DNA of 64,000 nt, from positions 124,001 through 188,000 of the forward strand of contig JAOTYL010000003.1 in assembly GCA_029861865.1 (NCBI GenBank). Direction: 5' to 3'. Source of the stretch: Myxococcales bacterium. GTDB lineage: Bacteria; Myxococcota_A; Polyangia; Polyangiales; Houyiibacteriaceae. The position numbers and the translations under genes were made by a program. This document shows positions 16,222 to 24,955 of this stretch, piece after piece (the first letter of the stretch is position 1; each line of letters begins with the position of its first letter). A model generated the notes under the pieces. The model saw nothing but the letters and a program-made list of their open reading frames with translations, was not told where the DNA came from and searched no databases.

Positions 16222-19074
16222 TCAGGGGACGACGATGACCGAACGCATCCCGTAGTGGTCGGAGAGCGGAATGTCGATGGTGCCGCCAGTGCCGTCTGGG
16301 ACTGTGAGCACATTCTGGTCGAACGTGCGCTCGGTGGCCGTCACGGCCGTGGCCGGTAGATTGTACATGTGGATGTGGTCGATCCAGACCGTTGCTTCGC
16401 GCTCGATACCAGCGACTGGGTTCTCTTGGCAGAAGGTGCAAGCTGGGGTGTAGTCCGCGGCGTAGGCTGGGGTAAAGACGCTCTCGAGTAGGTCCAGCGT
16501 CGGCTCTCCCTCGGGGAAGATGGCGTTGCCCGGGTCGTCGAAATAGCCACGACCCGTGTTGAGGTCACCGAGGATGACCGCCGGCCTGCTCCCGCTGACG
16601 CTCTGCACGTGAGCGATCAGCTTTTGGGCCTGGAGGAACTGCTCGGCCTCCCAGCCCGCCGCGTACGTCAGTCCGGCTCCGTATTGCCCGGTGTACGGAA
16701 ACACGAGGTCGTCAAAGATCGGGGTAAGGTGATTGCAGAACACATCGACGTCGGTCCCGCTAGGGTGCTCGGCCGTGGCGCTCAAGATGACTCTGCGGTT
16801 CCAGGTCCCTGGAATCACCCAATTCACCACGTTGTTCAAGGGATATCGTGAGAGGATCATCACACCATTTTGCCCCTGGAAGGCGAGCTCCTGGTTGACG
16901 ACCGTGGGACATCTCCCGCGAATGGTGCCGAATGTATCGGTCGGAAGCTGGGTTGCGAGACACGCATAGCAGCGTTGTTGCTGCCCGGTTCCGAGTATAA
17001 GCCCCGCAACCTCGACGGTGCATGCCTCGGCTGCGCATGCCGTGCTCGTGGTTCGGCCGTCGTCGCTTCCCGGGATCGTCGAGCACGGATTCCCTTGGCT
17101 GTCCGAACCATCCCGCACGCAATCGATCGCGGCGTTCATTTGGTCCGCAATGGTCGTTCCTGGTATCACCTCGACGTCATCCGGGCAGGGCACGGTGGTA
17201 GGAGCCGGAGGCACCAGCCCGTTCTGGTCCGTGGCGTCGTCGAGCGGGGTGTCGAGGTCGTTCAGGAACGAGGCGATGTACGGGAAGCTTGGGAGTGCAG
17301 CGGCGCGGATCGCGTCCTTGTCCGCCTGGGACCAGACCTCCTGGAGGCACAGGATGTCGGACTGCGTCGCTGCGATTGCCGCGGGAAGCGACTGGCGCCG
17401 TTCCTGCTCATACGGGATGAACGCGCCCGCAAGTGCCAAATTGAAGGTCTCGACTCGAAGGCCGATGCAAGCACCGCTCTGGCACGTGCCACTACCTGGG
17501 CCGCCGCCCGCATCGCACGACGTGCCGTCGACCTCGTCCGGATTGGAGCAGGTGGCCAGGCCGCCGGTCGGGTCACACAAATCCTGTGTGCATTCGTTGC
17601 CGTCGGAGCAGTCGACGCTGGTGCAGTTGTCGATACAGGTGCCGCCGCCGTCGCATGTACCTGTGTCGCCGTTGCAGGAGAAGCCTGGCGGCCGGTCGGC
17701 GAGTGGATCACAAAGGCTCGAGCCAAGGTCACATGTGCCTGGCGGTGCGAATGTGCAGTCGTTGCCGTCGGTGTCGCATGACGCGTCGTCCGTGCAGCTC
17801 GTGGATACACAGACTCCACCCTGACACTCCCCGTTCGGCTCGGGGATTTCTGATGAGCAGTCGATGCCATCCGCCGCTGCAACGTAGTCGCAGCAGGCGG
17901 CCGCTGAGGCGCCGTCGCAGGTCGCTTCGTTGCAGGTGCCGGCTTGGCAGACCGTGCTGGCTGCGGCCTGACATGCCGCGTCGTCGCCGAAGTTCTGACA
18001 GGGCGAGAGGCCTGGACAATCGATCGAAAGGACTTTGGTCTTATCGCAGTCGTTGTCGCCGTCGGTCGTGACCGCGGTGCAGGTGATGGTCGCACCCGGA
18101 ACACCGGCCGGATCACACGCGACGTAGAAGCCGCCTGCATTTGGACCAGGACCACCGACCGCAACGGGAACCGGAGGCTGGTCGCCAACGATGCCCAGTG
18201 TGTCGCCGGAGTACGTGCAAGAGGCGTCCGGAACGAGGTCACCCTCGCAGTCGAGCAGCGCGTTGGCGCCACAGGTGATGGTGGTCTCGACCACTGGCGG
18301 GGGATCACCATCATCGATGTTGTCCCCGTTTGGATCGTAGAAGCAGACAAGCCCTTCGGGGACCACGTTGCAGCTCTGGGGGTCACACCCCTCGCCGCAG
18401 GTGCTGTCACCGTCGCGGAAGCGAACCTCGCAGGACGTCGCTGCAATCGGAACGCCAAAGAATGGCGGCTGCGGCGCGCTGTCGAGGCAGTTGAGCTGGA
18501 AGAGGTCGGGGCAGAAGTTGCCGACGACGAAGGAGAACGTCGCGTCCACGTCGAGCATGCCGACAGGAGCCTGGTAGCTCACTTGACAGATCAAGACGAG
18601 GTTGACCTTCACCGTGGTGTCCGCGGCGATGGTCACGTCTTCCTGAGCGGTACAAATAACCTCGCCGTCGTTGTCACGTGCGCGAAGTTGCACGGTGCAG
18701 TCTCCGGGCGGCAGGTCCATGAAGGCTTGCCAGATCTCGGCTCCGTCGCCAGGGCGCGGCGTACCGAACTCGGGCGGGATGGGGCCCTGCGGGTCGGTCC
18801 GGCCATCCTGGACCTCGAGGTTACCATTGATCTGGACCTCGTCGGGGAAGCTGGCGTTGTTGTCTAGGAACGTATCACTGTTTCCAAGACAGTTGATGGT
18901 GTACTCGACATCTTGGATGTCGACTGGGGCCGGCACACCAGGGCTCGACTCATTGTTCGGAACAATGACGTTCAGCTCGGTGTTGCCTGCGTCGGCCTGG
19001 TCGCCGCTTGCGCAGCCTACCAGGGTGCCGACACATGCGAACACGAGCCAGGGGGCAAATCGTGTCTTGCTCAT
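16222..19074 (-). CDS. Secreted Cys-rich lipoprotein with C-terminal endonuclease/exonuclease/phosphatase domain
   Basis: This 950-residue protein begins at ATG 19074 with a lipoprotein signal (FACVGTLVGC then ASGDQ). An in-frame start further upstream would bury it. Residues about 30-300 are beta-rich; about 300-540 form Cys-rich spacer repeats (CTSVDCSDGNECTQDLC style) typical of Myxococcota surface proteins. The C-terminal 400 residues are an endonuclease/exonuclease/phosphatase fold: RVETFNLALAG, ILCLQEVW (metal Glu), FCNHLTPIFDD, VILGDLNTGRG (catalytic D-x-N), VWIDHIHMY and LSDHYGMRSV (terminal D-H pair). Substrate could be DNA, sphingomyelin or another phosphodiester; the motifs do not separate these. 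Its location is outside the cytoplasm. Confidence 0.85.
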   Translation of the reverse strand: MSKTRFAPWLVFACVGTLVGCASGDQADAGNTELNVIVPNNESSPGVPAPVDIQDVEYTINCLGNSDTFLDNNASFPDEVQINGNLEVQDGRTDPQGPIPPEFGTPRPGDGAEIWQAFMDLPPGDCTVQLRARDNDGEVICTAQEDVTIAADTTVKVNLVLICQVSYQAPVGMLDVDATFSFVVGNFCPDLFQLNCLDSAPQPPFFGVPIAATSCEVRFRDGDSTCGEGCDPQSCNVVPEGLVCFYDPNGDNIDDGDPPPVVETTITCGANALLDCEGDLVPDASCTYSGDTLGIVGDQPPVPVAVGGPGPNAGGFYVACDPAGVPGATITCTAVTTDGDNDCDKTKVLSIDCPGLSPCQNFGDDAACQAAASTVCQAGTCNEATCDGASAAACCDYVAAADGIDCSSEIPEPNGECQGGVCVSTSCTDDASCDTDGNDCTFAPPGTCDLGSSLCDPLADRPPGFSCNGDTGTCDGGGTCIDNCTSVDCSDGNECTQDLCDPTGGLATCSNPDEVDGTSCDAGGGPGSGTCQSGACIGLRVETFNLALAGAFIPYEQERRQSLPAAIAATQSDILCLQEVWSQADKDAIRAAALPSFPYIASFLNDLDTPLDDATDQNGLVPPAPTTVPCPDDVEVIPGTTIADQMNAAIDCVRDGSDSQGNPCSTIPGSDDGRTTSTACAAEACTVEVAGLILGTGQQQRCYACLATQLPTDTFGTIRGRCPTVVNQELAFQGQNGVMILSRYPLNNVVNWVIPGTWNRRVILSATAEHPSGTDVDVFCNHLTPIFDDLVFPYTGQYGAGLTYAAGWEAEQFLQAQKLIAHVQSVSGSRPAVILGDLNTGRGYFDDPGNAIFPEGEPTLDLLESVFTPAYAADYTPACTFCQENPVAGIEREATVWIDHIHMYNLPATAVTATERTFDQNVLTVPDGTGGTIDIPLSDHYGMRSVIVVP

Positions 19075-19821
19075 TGGTTTGAGGTCCTCGACTGGGAAGT
19101 TCACTGCACAACACGCTACGAGCTGCATGACCAGCAGCGCGAAGAAGACTCGCGCCTGGGGGGGTCGACGGGCAACGGGGCATACAACCCCTCCCATGAC
19201 TACTCGGGATCGCCTTTGGAGATCAACGAGAAACGGCGTGCCAGCGCTGCTCGTGTGGGCTCATGTGAGTAAGCACACATTTTCATTCTGGGAGAACACT
19301 GATAGGCGTGGGGACGTTCCCAGGTACGTGCAGCTTGCTCACTGCGACGATGCGCACTTACGTGCAGGTTCTTGAGACGCTCGTGGCTGTCAGCCAGCGT
19401 GCCGACGGATCGACATGCGCGAGCCGAGCGCGGCATCCGCCTTGTCCCGCACAGTGCGCACGGCTCACAGTCGAACGTAAAGGGGACCAAGACGAAGCAC
19501 AGCAACGGATGATCACTGGCGTCAGCTTCGCCAAGACTTCGTGGCATCAATGGGGCTGTCCCCCAAAACCTATGCTCGCGGGTACCGTCTTCAGCGCTTC
19601 GTGTGTTCAGTCGCAACCATTGCCCGTGAAAGGTACTGGGCGACACTAGCCGTATCAGCACGGCTGCTTTGATCAGTCGCATAGGATTCACGAGTTCCGG
19701 GCACTGACCGGCGTCACTCCGATGAACTATTTTCTCGCAACGCCGACGATTGGAACCACGCGGTTCTCGACGATGCCGATTCTTACAATACGGGTTCGAA
19801 GGCAAGTGCTATAAATGGCTG
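19075..19821. other. 747-bp region without a supported gene
   Basis: Between two divergent starts (19074 leftward, 19822 rightward). A leftward open frame of up to 201 codons spans 19200-19805. Its product is rich in Arg, Cys and His, has no recognisable family and lacks a ribosome site. A direct repeat of ACGTGCAG occurs at about 19327 and 19362, and GGGGACGTTCCC near 19309 is a near-palindrome. It probably holds both promoters and possibly old insertion debris. Confidence 0.45.
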
Positions 19822-20262
19822 ATGCCTGAAGACTCGCCAGTTCTTACCCCACGTCTCATCGTTTCGAGTTCCGCAGACGCCATCGCCTTCTACGAGAAGG
19901 TCTTCGGCGCCAAGGAGTTGGAGCGCTATACGAGCCCTGAGGGACTCGTTGTCCATGCGGCGATCTCGATTCGTGGAGCCGTCGTTTCTCTCGCAGATGC
20001 ACACGACGATTGGTACCCGTCTCAGCGACCGGAGGGGTCGCCAGTATTGATGACACTGATGTGTGATGATCCAGACTCAGTCGCAGACCGAGCCGAGCAG
20101 CATGGCGCGAAGATTCTCATCCCTGTTGCAGATCAGTTCTACGGACATCGGGAGGGCCGAATTAGAGACCCGTTTGGGCACTTGTGGATCTTGTCTCGGA
20201 TTACGAAGGAGATGACGCCTGCGGAGATTCAGCGCGGTGTCGACGAGTTCAGAAAGACGTAG
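19822..20262 (+). CDS. VOC-superfamily (PhnB/glyoxalase-like) protein
   Basis: This 146-residue protein of the vicinal-oxygen-chelate fold starts TPRLIVSSSADAIAFYEKVFGAKELERY, the PhnB-like signature (AD-AI-FY--vFGA-E). A second half mirrors it (LMTLMCDDPDSVADRAEQHG ... RIRDPFGHLWILS), including the Asp-Pro-Phe-Gly-His strand near the end. The 'DPFGH.W' His is the usual metal ligand; the first-half His is less obvious. Members act as glyoxalases, dioxygenases or resistance proteins, and the substrate is not predictable. ATG 19822 is chosen because upstream in-frame codons lie outside the fold. Confidence 0.8.
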   Translation: MPEDSPVLTPRLIVSSSADAIAFYEKVFGAKELERYTSPEGLVVHAAISIRGAVVSLADAHDDWYPSQRPEGSPVLMTLMCDDPDSVADRAEQHGAKILIPVADQFYGHREGRIRDPFGHLWILSRITKEMTPAEIQRGVDEFRKT

Positions 20263-20394
20263 CGATGGCGAATCACGCGCATATCGCGTGCGCCTCTCGC
20301 GAGGACCCCGCTGACCACGATGTACGCGCCGGACCCAACTTGCGCGTAGGCGATGATGGTTGCATCGCGCGTCAAACGGAAGCGGCCTTCGTTA

Positions 20395-20844
20395 TCAGAA
20401 CTCGATCCCACTGAGGCGTAGAGCCGAATAGGCCAGGGCTAGCGCACCCCAGTAGACGAAGAATCCCCAGTAGTACGTGTAATAGCGGAGCGGTCCGCGC
20501 GAAGGATAGACATATTCCTTCTCCGTGAACCACAAGATGATGTTGATATAGAGCGAGATCGCTCCTGCCGCCGCGAAGAGCACGTATCCCCAGGGTTGAC
20601 CCAGAAGCGCACCGACACTTCCGGACACAAACAGCGGGGCCAAGACCAACACGTCGGCCCGGGCGCCACCCAGAGCGAAACGGAAATGCGTCTTGTCCCG
20701 CCAGTCTTCGCCCTTGCCGATCATCAATTCTTTCGACTTCGGACTGTACGGGCTCCGCAGGAAGGCCAGATACGCAACTGTGAGCGGGCTCAGAGTGATC
20801 GCACCGAATACGACCAGCATCCATGTGACGAGCGTTGGTTCCAT
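20395..20844 (-). CDS. Hypothetical four-helix membrane protein
   Basis: The 149-residue product has four predicted membrane segments: TWMLVVFGAITLSPLTVAYL, ADVLVLAPLFVSGSVGALLG, YVLFAAAGAISLYINIILWF and YYWGFFVYWGALALAYSALR. A cytoplasmic-type loop is rich in charge (RSPYSPKSKELMIGKGEDWRDK). No family is recognised and no catalytic residue stands out. It is divergent from the SRPBCC-like gene at 20917, sharing a 72-bp gap. Confidence 0.6.
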   Translation of the reverse strand: MEPTLVTWMLVVFGAITLSPLTVAYLAFLRSPYSPKSKELMIGKGEDWRDKTHFRFALGGARADVLVLAPLFVSGSVGALLGQPWGYVLFAAAGAISLYINIILWFTEKEYVYPSRGPLRYYTYYWGFFVYWGALALAYSALRLSGIEF

Positions 20845-20916
20845 TGTGTGCCACCTACCTTTGGCGGATTGCCTTCTAGCACGTCGAATGCAAGGACGGA
20901 GTGAGAGGTCTCTATC

Positions 20917-21666
20917 ATGAGCTGGTTCGCAGCATTCGCCGTGCTTGCTCTACTCGGAGCAGCGCTCCTCCGTTGGGGAACGCGATGGGGATCGACGCCC
21001 GAAGAGCGTGCGCGGGCGATGCCCGGTGACGAGTATCTTCGAGGTGGGCCTCGCGTGCGGCTCGCGATGACGCGTGCCATCACGATCAAGGCGCCTCCCG
21101 AGCGCGTCTGGCCTTGGATTGCGCAACTCGGGCGCGGCGCAGGATGGTACAGCGTCGACTGGCTCGACAACGGGCGAAAGACTTCCGCATGGCACCTCGT
21201 CTCGTGGGTTCCCGAGCCGAGCTTGGGCGACGCCACGGCCATCGGTTATCTCCGCCACATCGATGCGGGACGCACCGTCGCGTGGTGGCTGGGTGGCGGC
21301 CGGTTCATTGGATCGCGGGCCCGGATGGTGAGCTGCTACCTGCTTTGCCGCGAAGGGCGGGATGCGCGCCTCGTCAGCCGGATTTCGGCGGACACCAGCG
21401 GGCCTCTCGCACCCATTGCGATGCTCGCCTTTGCATGTATCGACTCGATCATGGCGCGCCGTCAGCTGGTCGGCCTGCGTGACCGGGTCGAGTACTGCGA
21501 ACGGAACCCCACGACACCCAGGGATCCCGAGACCGGAGATCGCGGGCAATATCAGTTCTATGAGATCCTTTACGCGTTAGGAGAGCGCGCGGGAGTCCAA
21601 GGCAAAGAGGAGGGCGCACGCTGGCGTCAAGCTGCCATCGAAGACGGCATCCTGCGACCCGACTAA
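20917..21666 (+). CDS. Membrane-anchored SRPBCC-like protein
   Basis: This 249-residue protein has one N-terminal membrane segment (FAAFAVLALLGAALLRWG). A START/SRPBCC-type domain then begins with TRAITIKAPPERVWPWIAQLGRGAGWYSVDWLDN. The 'I.APPE.VWPWIAQ.G...GWYS.D' pattern is well known among uncharacterised SRPBCC proteins of Proteobacteria and Actinobacteria. The remaining strands (RHIDAGRTVAWWLGGG, DARLVSRISAD) complete the fold, with a helical tail. Function unknown. No clear operon partner follows; the next gene starts 246 bp later. Confidence 0.7.
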   Translation: MSWFAAFAVLALLGAALLRWGTRWGSTPEERARAMPGDEYLRGGPRVRLAMTRAITIKAPPERVWPWIAQLGRGAGWYSVDWLDNGRKTSAWHLVSWVPEPSLGDATAIGYLRHIDAGRTVAWWLGGGRFIGSRARMVSCYLLCREGRDARLVSRISADTSGPLAPIAMLAFACIDSIMARRQLVGLRDRVEYCERNPTTPRDPETGDRGQYQFYEILYALGERAGVQGKEEGARWRQAAIEDGILRPD

Positions 21667-21768
21667 CGCGCGTCAGTCCGCCGGCGAAGCGACCGGATCG
21701 AAGTCACCGCGATCGACTTTGCCACGTTCAAGTCGAAGCGGTGGCGATAAGACATCATTTTCCTCGAA

Positions 21769-21793
21769 CTCGTGTGCCACGTTAGCACACGAG
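21769..21793. promoter_or_regulatory. 9-bp inverted repeat upstream of the GNAT/CNB fusion gene
   Basis: CTCGTGTGC (21769-21777) and GCACACGAG (21785-21793) are perfect inverted arms around 7 bp, about 120 bp before the ATG at 21913. No T-run follows, so a regulator site is favoured over a terminator. The core TGTG-GCACA spacing is near, but not equal to, a CRP site (7 rather than 6 bp between TGTGC and GCACA). Confidence 0.4.
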
Positions 21794-21912
21794 CACTTCG
21801 GGCCCGCTGGTCGGATACCACGGCCCTAGATAGGTCGCGATCAAGAAACCCAACGTCGTCGTGTCGCCTTTAGGTTTACTATCCGCTCGTTCTTGCATAT
21901 GGAGGAATGGGT

Positions 21913-23526
21913 ATGGCGAAGGTCGACGCGGCGAAAGTGAGCATTCGTCCTGCCGACGAGGGGGATATCACGGCGATTCAGGCGCTCTTCAGCGAGTGTT
22001 ACGGTGATCGCTATTCACATCCCGAGTTCGTTTCCCCTCCATACCTCCGCAAGATGATCTACAGCGACAACTCGCTGGTTCTCGTTGCAGAGCGTGACGA
22101 CGGCGAGATCGCGGCAACGGCGTCCGTGGTGATCGAGGTAGGCGCGTATGCCGATCTCATCGGCGAGTTTGGGCGCCTGGTCGTTCATCCCGAGATGCGG
22201 GGCAAGCAGATCGGTCATCGTCTCATGACCGAGCGAATCCGACACGTTGCGCCCTATCTACATATCGGATTCGCCGACAACCGAGTCGCTCACACGCGCT
22301 CCCAGCAAATTTCATTGGCGCACGGCTTTGCCCCCATCGGTTTTCTTCCAATTCATAATGGCGAATCGGTTGCGCTTTTCGTTCGCCACTTCGGTGAAGG
22401 CTTGAAGCTACGGTGCAACCATCCGCGGGTCGCTCCGCAGGTCTACGGGCTGGCGCAACGTGCACTGCGAAGCTGCGGCATCGAAGCAGATGCCATCGTC
22501 GACGAGATGTCGCCGCCATATGGTCTCGACGAAAGCTTCGAGATCGAGGAAATGAGCGCAAAAGGGTACGCATCGCTCCTGCGCTTCGAGCGGGGCCGGG
22601 TGAGGCAGCCCGAGATCTTTGGTCCGGCCCGGCTCCACTTTGGATTACGCGCGCTCGAGTCGCACAACACGTCGTATCTTCTTGCACGAAAAGACGGGCA
22701 TCTCGTGGGGGCGGTGGGGTATGCTCACGACGCTCGCCTCGATCATGCAGTGCGGATCTTCGAGTTGGTTTGCGCAGATGAGCATCCGGTTCGCGTTCTG
22801 CTGAAGGAGCTCATGCGCCGATCACGCGAGGAATGGCGGGTCGACTACGTCGAGGTGGATGTCAACGCGCACGCCCCACGAATGCAAAAGACGCTTCTCG
22901 AGATCGGTTTCGTGCCGGTCGCTTACCTGCCAGCCGCCGTGTTCCATCACGTGGAGCGGCTCGACACGGTTCGGATGCAGCGGTTCTATGTGCCGCTCCG
23001 CGAGCGCGACTATTGTCTCATCGACGAAGCCAAGCCGGTGTTCGAGATGGTGATTCGTAATCTCAATACGAGAGCCATTCAGCCCCAGCTCGTAAAGCTA
23101 TTACCCTCGACACGCTTGGGGCACGGCCTGAATCGAGAACAGGTCTCGCGTCTTTCGACGCTCTTCGAGACGGTGAGCTTTGCCGACACGGAGACGATTG
23201 TGAAAACCGGGGAGCGAGATGCACGGCTCTACATCCTGCTCTCCGGCGCGGCGCGCGTGTTCGCCGGAAGCCCCCAGGAGGAGGTTGGCTCGGTGAGCCA
23301 GGGCGAGCTTCTCGGCGAGGTGTCCCTCCTTCGCAAGACCCCGCACACGGCGACTGCGATCGCGGACGGTCCCGTCGAGGCCGCCGCAGTTCATCACAAA
23401 GATCTCAATCGGTTGCTAGAGCAACGAAGCGACATCGGGGTTGTTCTATTCAGGAACCTCGCTACGGGCCTCAGCAACAAGCTGAGCCGTACCGATGCAT
23501 TCCTGAGCATCAAGCCGTGGGAATGA
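21913..23526 (+). CDS. GNAT acetyltransferase fused to a C-terminal cyclic-nucleotide-binding domain
   Basis: The 537-residue chain starts with a GNAT domain (about residues 8-160): VSIRPADEGDITAIQALF, then FGRLVVHPEMRGKQIGHRLM with the R-G-K-Q-I-G acetyl-CoA loop. A second GNAT-like segment follows (about 250-375: SYLLARKDGHLVGAVGYAHD ... VDVNAHAPRMQKTLLEIGFV). Residues about 405-530 form a CNB domain (VKTGERDARLYILLSGAARV ... GELLGEVSLLRKTPHTATA). In the phosphate-binding cassette the Glu is kept, but the usual Arg position reads His (PHTAT), so cyclic-nucleotide binding is uncertain. ATG 21913 suits GGAGG at 21901-21905 better than ATG 21907. Mycobacterial Rv0998 has the same domains in reverse order. 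Confidence 0.82.
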   Translation: MAKVDAAKVSIRPADEGDITAIQALFSECYGDRYSHPEFVSPPYLRKMIYSDNSLVLVAERDDGEIAATASVVIEVGAYADLIGEFGRLVVHPEMRGKQIGHRLMTERIRHVAPYLHIGFADNRVAHTRSQQISLAHGFAPIGFLPIHNGESVALFVRHFGEGLKLRCNHPRVAPQVYGLAQRALRSCGIEADAIVDEMSPPYGLDESFEIEEMSAKGYASLLRFERGRVRQPEIFGPARLHFGLRALESHNTSYLLARKDGHLVGAVGYAHDARLDHAVRIFELVCADEHPVRVLLKELMRRSREEWRVDYVEVDVNAHAPRMQKTLLEIGFVPVAYLPAAVFHHVERLDTVRMQRFYVPLRERDYCLIDEAKPVFEMVIRNLNTRAIQPQLVKLLPSTRLGHGLNREQVSRLSTLFETVSFADTETIVKTGERDARLYILLSGAARVFAGSPQEEVGSVSQGELLGEVSLLRKTPHTATAIADGPVEAAAVHHKDLNRLLEQRSDIGVVLFRNLATGLSNKLSRTDAFLSIKPWE

Positions 23527-23641
23527 GCAAGGCGGGTCAGGCCGGCCGAAAGAAAAAGTGGACAGATAAGGTGTTTTGCGCAATTCGGGGGCTGAATGGC
23601 TTTGGAGGAGACTCGCGCTACGTTTAGCCGGAACGATCATC

Positions 23642-24955
23642 ATGGACTCTGAATGGAGGAAGCAAGCAGTCGTCGCCGAAGAGGCCGTGGCGCTCGTGCC
23701 TAGCGGTAGCCGGGTGTTCGTGCACGGCGCGGCAGCAACGCCGACGCCGCTCCTCGAGGCCCTTGCCGACCGTACCGACCTCGAAGCGGTGCGGCTCTAT
23801 CACCTCCATCTAAACGGCCCCTGCCGTTTTGCCGAGCCGCAGCATCGTGGGCGTTTTCTGTCGGTCTCGCTGTTCACTGGACCGGCGCTTCGGGCCCCGA
23901 TCGACGAGGGGCGCGCGGACTTCATGCCGATCTTTCTTTCGGACATTCCGGAACTGTTCACGAGTGGGCAGATCCCACTCGATGTCGCCTTGGTGCAGGT
24001 GTCGCCGCCGGATAGACACGGCTTCTGTACACTCGGCACGTCGGTCGACACGGCCAAGGCGGCCACCGAGTCTGCCAAGATGATCATTGCGGAGGTCAAC
24101 GACCGCATGCCACGGACGCAAGGGAATACTGCGGTTCCCTTCGATCGGATCGACGCGTTTATCGCCTCGGACCGCCCACTGCACAGCCATCAGCCGGCTC
24201 AGGAATCGGAGGTCGACAAGCGCATCGGCGAGATTATCACCGAGCTCGTCGAGGACGGGGCTACGCTGCAGATGGGCATCGGCGCGATCCCTGACGCGGT
24301 TCTACGGCGCCTCGGCGACAAGAACGACCTGGGCGTCCACTCGGAGATGTTTTCCGACGGCGTGGTCGACTTGGCGGAAGCCGGCGTCATCACGAACAGC
24401 GAAAAGAAGGTGCACAAAGGACGTTCCGTGACGAGTTTCGTCATGGGAAGCCCTCGTCTCTACGATTTCGTCGACGACAATCTCACGGTCGAGTTTCATC
24501 CTTGTGACCGCACCAACGACACGGCGATCATCCGACAGAACCCCAGAGTCGTCGCGATCAACTCGGCGATCGAGATCAGCCTGAGCGGCCAGGTCTGCGC
24601 AGACTCCATAGGTCACCGCATCTACTCGGGAATTGGCGGCCAGATGGATTTCATCCACGGGGCTGCGCTTTCCCGAGGCGGTAAGCCCATCATTGCTCTT
24701 CCGTCGACCGCCAAGCGAGGGGCGCTTTCCCGGATCGTCCCGCAGCTCAAGCCGGGCGCAGGCGTCGTGACGACGCGCGGGCACGTCCATTGGGTGGTCA
24801 CCGAGCACGGAGCGGTCAATCTCCACGGAATGACGTTGCGCGAACGCGCGGGGGCGTTGATCTCCATTGCGCATCCGGACTTTCGAGGGGAGCTACGAGA
24901 AGCGCTGAAAGGCCGACAGCATTTCTCGGCACCACCTCCGCGCAGTTCCGACTAG
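23642..24955 (+). CDS. Acetyl-CoA hydrolase/transferase (4-hydroxybutyrate CoA-transferase type)
   Basis: This 437-residue enzyme of class I CoA-transferases moves CoA between short carboxylic acids. Typical segments are SGSRVFVHGAAATPTPLLEAL, VALVQVSPPDRHGFCTLGTSVD and LQMGIGAIPDAVLRRL. INSAIEISLSGQV contains the catalytic Glu, and GIGGQMDFIHGAALSRGGKP is the Gly-rich CoA loop. The tail (VHWVVTEHGAVNLHGMTLRERA) is also conserved. It starts 115 bp after the GNAT/CNB gene in the same direction, hinting at linked control of acyl-CoA pools by lysine acetylation. The ribosome site is weak. Its 3' end overlaps the convergent lnt gene by 4 bp. Confidence 0.88.
   Translation: MDSEWRKQAVVAEEAVALVPSGSRVFVHGAAATPTPLLEALADRTDLEAVRLYHLHLNGPCRFAEPQHRGRFLSVSLFTGPALRAPIDEGRADFMPIFLSDIPELFTSGQIPLDVALVQVSPPDRHGFCTLGTSVDTAKAATESAKMIIAEVNDRMPRTQGNTAVPFDRIDAFIASDRPLHSHQPAQESEVDKRIGEIITELVEDGATLQMGIGAIPDAVLRRLGDKNDLGVHSEMFSDGVVDLAEAGVITNSEKKVHKGRSVTSFVMGSPRLYDFVDDNLTVEFHPCDRTNDTAIIRQNPRVVAINSAIEISLSGQVCADSIGHRIYSGIGGQMDFIHGAALSRGGKPIIALPSTAKRGALSRIVPQLKPGAGVVTTRGHVHWVVTEHGAVNLHGMTLRERAGALISIAHPDFRGELREALKGRQHFSAPPPRSSD

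Noticed and set aside
17944-18867. 307-codon rightward open frame inside the Cys-rich lipoprotein gene
   Set aside because: Antisense to a Cys-rich coding region; no ribosome site or recognisable domain.
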